A DNA stretch of 64,000 nucleotides from JAIBCM01 sp041395165. Its GTDB lineage: Bacteria; Verrucomicrobiota; Verrucomicrobiia; JADLBR01; JAIBCM01. Made by a program: the position numbers and the translations under genes. A model generated the notes under the pieces. That model saw only the letters and a list, made by a program, of their open reading frames with translations, was not told the DNA's origin and ran no database searches. Shown one piece after another: positions 61,169 through 64,000 of the stretch (position 1 is the stretch's first letter; each line of letters opens with the position of its first letter). The stretch spans positions 62,001-126,000 of the forward strand of contig JAWLBA010000002.1 of the NCBI GenBank assembly GCA_041395165.1. Direction: 5' to 3'.

Positions 61169-62983
61169 ATGGTGATGCCGTCACAGTTTTGGTGGTTGAT
61201 TTTAGGTGTGCCCTTGTTGGTTGCGCTTTTTGTTGCTGCGGTGGCGCATCCTTTTCGTAAAGTGAGTGCGGCATTATCTTTAGGTTCTGCGTTGCTCTGT
61301 TTTGGGGTGAGTGTGTGGGGTATTGTGTCGAAATCAATGGCTCCTTCTTTTTTCAGTTGGCTGCAAGCGGGCAGTTTTTCGATTTCTTTCGGTTTTACGT
61401 TAGATGGATTAGCCCAAGTGATGTTGTTGGTGGTGACGGGAGTGGGATTTTTAATTCATCTTTTTTCTTTAGGTTACATGCGTGGGGAAAAGGGATGGAG
61501 CCGCTATTTTGGGTGTTTGTCGCTTTTTATGTTTTCGATGACGGGCATTGTGGTGTCGAATAATTTGTTGATGATTTTTATTTTTTGGGAGTTGGTGGGG
61601 GTTTCTTCTTATGCGCTGATTGGTTTTTGGTTCGAGCGAGATAGCGCGGCAGCAGCGGCTAATAAGGCGTTTATTGTGAATCGCATTGGCGATTTTGGTT
61701 TTCTTTTGGGGATTTTGGGTGTGTGGACTTTGTTAGGATCTTTAAATTTTGTAGAGTTAAAAAATGGAGTGGCGATTAGCCAGCTTAATGGGGTGGATCA
61801 GACGCTGTTTACTTTGTCGATTCTGGGTCTTTTTTGTGGCGTGATGGGAAAGTCAGCTCAAATTCCTTTGCACGTTTGGTTGCCGGATGCGATGGAGGGT
61901 CCGACACCAGTTTCGGCTTTGATTCATGCGGCGACGATGGTGGCTGCGGGTGTTTATTTTTTATGTCGCATTTTCTTTTTATTGGAGCTTGCTCCGATTG
62001 CTTTGCAAGTGGTGGCTGCGATTGGCGGGGTAACTTCTTTGTTTGCGGCTATTATTGCGACGCAACAAAATGATATTAAACGCATTCTTGCTTATTCGAC
62101 GCTTTCGCAATTGGGTTTGATGGTAATGGCAGTGGGAGTCGCGGCTCCGGGCGCGGCGATGTTTCATTTGACGACGCATGCGTTTTTTAAGGCATTACTT
62201 TTTTTAGGTGCTGGCAGTGTGATTCATGCGTTGCATCATGAACAAATGATTTGGCAAATGGGCGGGTTGAATCGGCGCATGCCGATTACAGCGCTATGTT
62301 TTACGGTTGGGATGTTGGCGTTGGCGGGATGTCCTGGGTTGAGTGGATTTTTTAGTAAAGAAACGATTCTTGCTGCGGCTTGGGCAAAAAATCCTGTTTG
62401 GTTTTGGGTGGGGTTGTTGACGACGTTTTTGACGGCTTTTTATATGATGCGATTATTGGTGGTGGTTTTTTGGGGTGAGGAAAAATCGCGATCGGCAAAA
62501 GAAGCGCATGAATCGTCGTGGGTTATGTTGGTGCCTTTATTTTTGTTGGCCATTTTATCCGTGGTGGCGGGTTGGGGCCATGTGTTAGCGGATCACATCG
62601 GTTTTCCACAAAATCATGAGGGAACGGGTGGTTCTTTTGTGATGGGAGCTTCGATTACGGTTTTTGTGTTAGGGCTGGGGTTGGCCTGGTTGAGTTATCG
62701 CAATCGCTCGAAAGAAATTTGGCATTGGCCGTTAGTGGAAAAAGCGTTTGGGGTGGATAGGATTTATCAAAAAGTTTTTGTGAGAGGTCACGATGTTTTG
62801 TCTTGCGTTTGGAGCGGGATTGACCGTTTTTTGATTCAAGGGATTGTTGTGCGCGGTGGCGCGTGGACGGTGGCGGGTATGGGTCATGTGTGTCGAGCGA
62901 TGCAATCGGGAAGTTTGCAGGGTTATGTTTTTTTATTTGGTGTGGGATTAGCTATTATTTTGTGGTGGTTGTGGAAAGGATAA
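61169..62983 (+). CDS. nuoL: NADH-quinone oxidoreductase subunit L
   Basis: The 604-residue NuoL is an antiporter-like proton-pumping subunit. Seen are WELVGVSSYALIGFWFERDS with the key Glu, NRIGDFGFLLGILGVWTLLG, GKSAQIPLHVWLPDAMEGPT then PVSALIHAATMVAAGVYFLC, the Lys-containing DIKRILAYSTLSQLG, THAFFKALLFLGAGSVIH and GCPGLSGFFSKETIL. The C-terminal lateral helix and last TM (GYVFLFGVGLAIILWWLW) are present. It follows nuoK by 25 bp and precedes nuoM by one base. Intact and normal in length. Confidence 0.95.
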   Translation: MVMPSQFWWLILGVPLLVALFVAAVAHPFRKVSAALSLGSALLCFGVSVWGIVSKSMAPSFFSWLQAGSFSISFGFTLDGLAQVMLLVVTGVGFLIHLFSLGYMRGEKGWSRYFGCLSLFMFSMTGIVVSNNLLMIFIFWELVGVSSYALIGFWFERDSAAAAANKAFIVNRIGDFGFLLGILGVWTLLGSLNFVELKNGVAISQLNGVDQTLFTLSILGLFCGVMGKSAQIPLHVWLPDAMEGPTPVSALIHAATMVAAGVYFLCRIFFLLELAPIALQVVAAIGGVTSLFAAIIATQQNDIKRILAYSTLSQLGLMVMAVGVAAPGAAMFHLTTHAFFKALLFLGAGSVIHALHHEQMIWQMGGLNRRMPITALCFTVGMLALAGCPGLSGFFSKETILAAAWAKNPVWFWVGLLTTFLTAFYMMRLLVVVFWGEEKSRSAKEAHESSWVMLVPLFLLAILSVVAGWGHVLADHIGFPQNHEGTGGSFVMGASITVFVLGLGLAWLSYRNRSKEIWHWPLVEKAFGVDRIYQKVFVRGHDVLSCVWSGIDRFLIQGIVVRGGAWTVAGMGHVCRAMQSGSLQGYVFLFGVGLAIILWWLWKG

Positions 62984-62984
62984 T

Positions 62985-64000
62985 ATGATTTCTCCCTTGT
63001 TTCTTTTAGTGGCACTGCCGATTTTTGGTTTGGTTGCTATTATTTTTCGTGCTCCAGCGCGTTTGACGACTTTGTTGGTGTGTGTGGCAAATGTTTTAGT
63101 GGTGGTGGTCAGTGGATTGCAGGAATTTTTTAAAGTGCATTCTTTTCAAGTTTTATCGACTCATTTTTTGTGGGAACAATCGATTCCCTGGGGAAATTTG
63201 CCGGGGTTAGGTGAAGTCAGTTTTAAAGTGGGAGTGGATGGCATTAGTTTTCCTTTGGTGATATTAACGGTAGTGGTGGCATTGGCTGCGGTGTTGGTGA
63301 CGCCGCCTCGAGTGGAGCGGGAGCGTTTGTTTTATGGTAATTTATTGTTGGTGATTTTGGGTGCGTTGGGCGCTTTTGTTTCGTTGGACCTTTTCTTTTT
63401 ATATGTTTTTCATGAAGTGGCGTTAATTCCCACTTTTTTGTTGATTGGAATGTGGGGGCATGGGCCGCGGCGAGTGTTTGTGAGTTATCAAACTACGATT
63501 TATCTTTTGGCGGGTAGTTTGGCGATTTTAATTGGTTTTTTAATTTTGTTAAATGCAATGCCGGCAGCACATCGCACTACGGATTTAGTGGTTTTGCGTG
63601 AGTGGTTTTTGAATCAACCCTTGAGCCGTAGCACGCAGGTTCAATTGTATGCGTGGTTGTTAATTGGTTTTGGTATTTTGGTGGGTCTTTTTCCTTTTCA
63701 TGGTTGGGCGCCACCGGCTTATGCTGCGTCGCCAACGGGGCTTGCGATGTTGCATGCAGGTGTGCTGAAAAAGTTTGGGATTTATGCTTTATTGCGAATT
63801 GTTTTACCGCTTTTCCCTTTAGCGCCTCGCGATTTTGTTTTTGGAGAAAATTTAGTTTCTCTTTTGATTGTCGGAAATTTGTTAGTAATCGGTTGGGTGA
63901 CCATCGCGCAACGTCGTTTGGATCAGATGTTGGGTTTTTCAAGTGTGATGCATATGGGTTATTTATTCTTAGGGCTTTTTGCGGCGAGTCAGTTGAGTTT
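62985..64000 (+). CDS. nuoM: NADH-quinone oxidoreductase subunit M (3' truncated by window end)
   Basis: The ATG at 62985 is one base after the nuoL stop and opens a frame to the window end with no stop in 338 codons. It reads MISPLFLLVALPIFGLVAII, then FKVGVDGISFPLVILTVVVA, the pump Glu in FHEVALIPTFLLIGMWG, and FHGWAPPAYAASPTGLAMLH with the Lys of GVLKKFGIYALLRI. The last visible part is RRLDQMLGFSSVMHMGYLFL. This is the N-terminal two thirds of NuoM; nuoN would be expected beyond the window. Confidence 0.93.
   Translation, partial: MISPLFLLVALPIFGLVAIIFRAPARLTTLLVCVANVLVVVVSGLQEFFKVHSFQVLSTHFLWEQSIPWGNLPGLGEVSFKVGVDGISFPLVILTVVVALAAVLVTPPRVERERLFYGNLLLVILGALGAFVSLDLFFLYVFHEVALIPTFLLIGMWGHGPRRVFVSYQTTIYLLAGSLAILIGFLILLNAMPAAHRTTDLVVLREWFLNQPLSRSTQVQLYAWLLIGFGILVGLFPFHGWAPPAYAASPTGLAMLHAGVLKKFGIYALLRIVLPLFPLAPRDFVFGENLVSLLIVGNLLVIGWVTIAQRRLDQMLGFSSVMHMGYLFLGLFAASQLS

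Noticed and set aside
1..64000. CRISPR arrays, rRNA genes, riboswitches
   Set aside because: No regularly spaced 25-40 bp repeats, no rRNA-like stretch, and no leader long enough with a known riboswitch core were seen by eye.

Overview
The window looks like a chromosomal segment from a Gram-negative bacterium of the Verrucomicrobia (PVC) lineage. Indicators are a Minf_1886-family protein (described for Planctomycetes and Verrucomicrobia), an LpxC-FabZ fusion followed by lpxA, DUF1844, GldA/F/G-like and DUF4340 genes next to each other, paired bactofilins, a BatD-TPR protein and many secreted orphan proteins. By eye the DNA is moderately AT-rich. Nearly all genes are tightly packed, and both tRNAs lack an encoded CCA.

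Layout. 1-5.4 kb: the end of an FG-GAP protein, then leftward folD, accC, accB, holB and tmk. 5.4-8.8 kb: a heptad-repeat spacer, then rightward lpxC-fabZ, lpxA and a polyprenyl synthetase. 8.8-14.1 kb: a CAT-anticodon tRNA, a BatD-TPR-SH3 protein, and a divergent tonB-like/exbB/exbD/def run. 14.1-16.5 kb: two secreted paralogues, one badly broken. 16.6-19.0 kb: a complete IS1-family-like transposon of 2445 bp with 20-bp perfect terminal inverted repeats, an 8-bp target duplication and three passenger genes, including a P63C-domain protein. 19.4-21.6 kb: a small module of very divergent NuoL/NuoN-like membrane proteins. 21.6-24.5 kb: leftward luxE-luxC-queD-tauE. 24.6-30.9 kb: a Tat-signal protein, a terminator, then a compact operon of a TPR protein and six secreted orphans. 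31-39.4 kb: two bactofilins, a Gld-type ABC system with DUF4340, and an AsmA-like protein. 39.5-46.2 kb: a protein with a mutated zincin motif, then leftward STT3-like, DUF1844, M16 protease and Minf_1886 genes. 46.3-59.5 kb: redoxin, Xer recombinase, rnc, glnE, ClC channel, hemB, an RlmI-like methylase, galE, a NamZ-like hydrolase and a RelE-fold protein. 59.5-64 kb: tRNA-Lys, then nuoI-J-K-L-M, with nuoM cut by the window end.

How genes work together. accB/accC, lpxC-fabZ/lpxA and the isoprenoid synthase supply lipids and the outer membrane. TonB/ExbB/ExbD energise outer-membrane transport. The Gld-like ABC/DUF4340 set and the AsmA-like protein probably serve envelope assembly. NuoI-M is the hydrophobic arm plus one Fe-S subunit of Complex I.

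Caution on sequence quality. At least 18 genes, many of them essential (folD, accC, holB, tmk, lpxC, def, galE), are broken by one-base indels. Most of those I resolved are one base missing from a homopolymer, and the repaired reading matches the family. Very long genes elsewhere (735-858 codons) are intact. I read most frameshifts as patches of consensus error, not gene decay, and annotate the repaired gene span.
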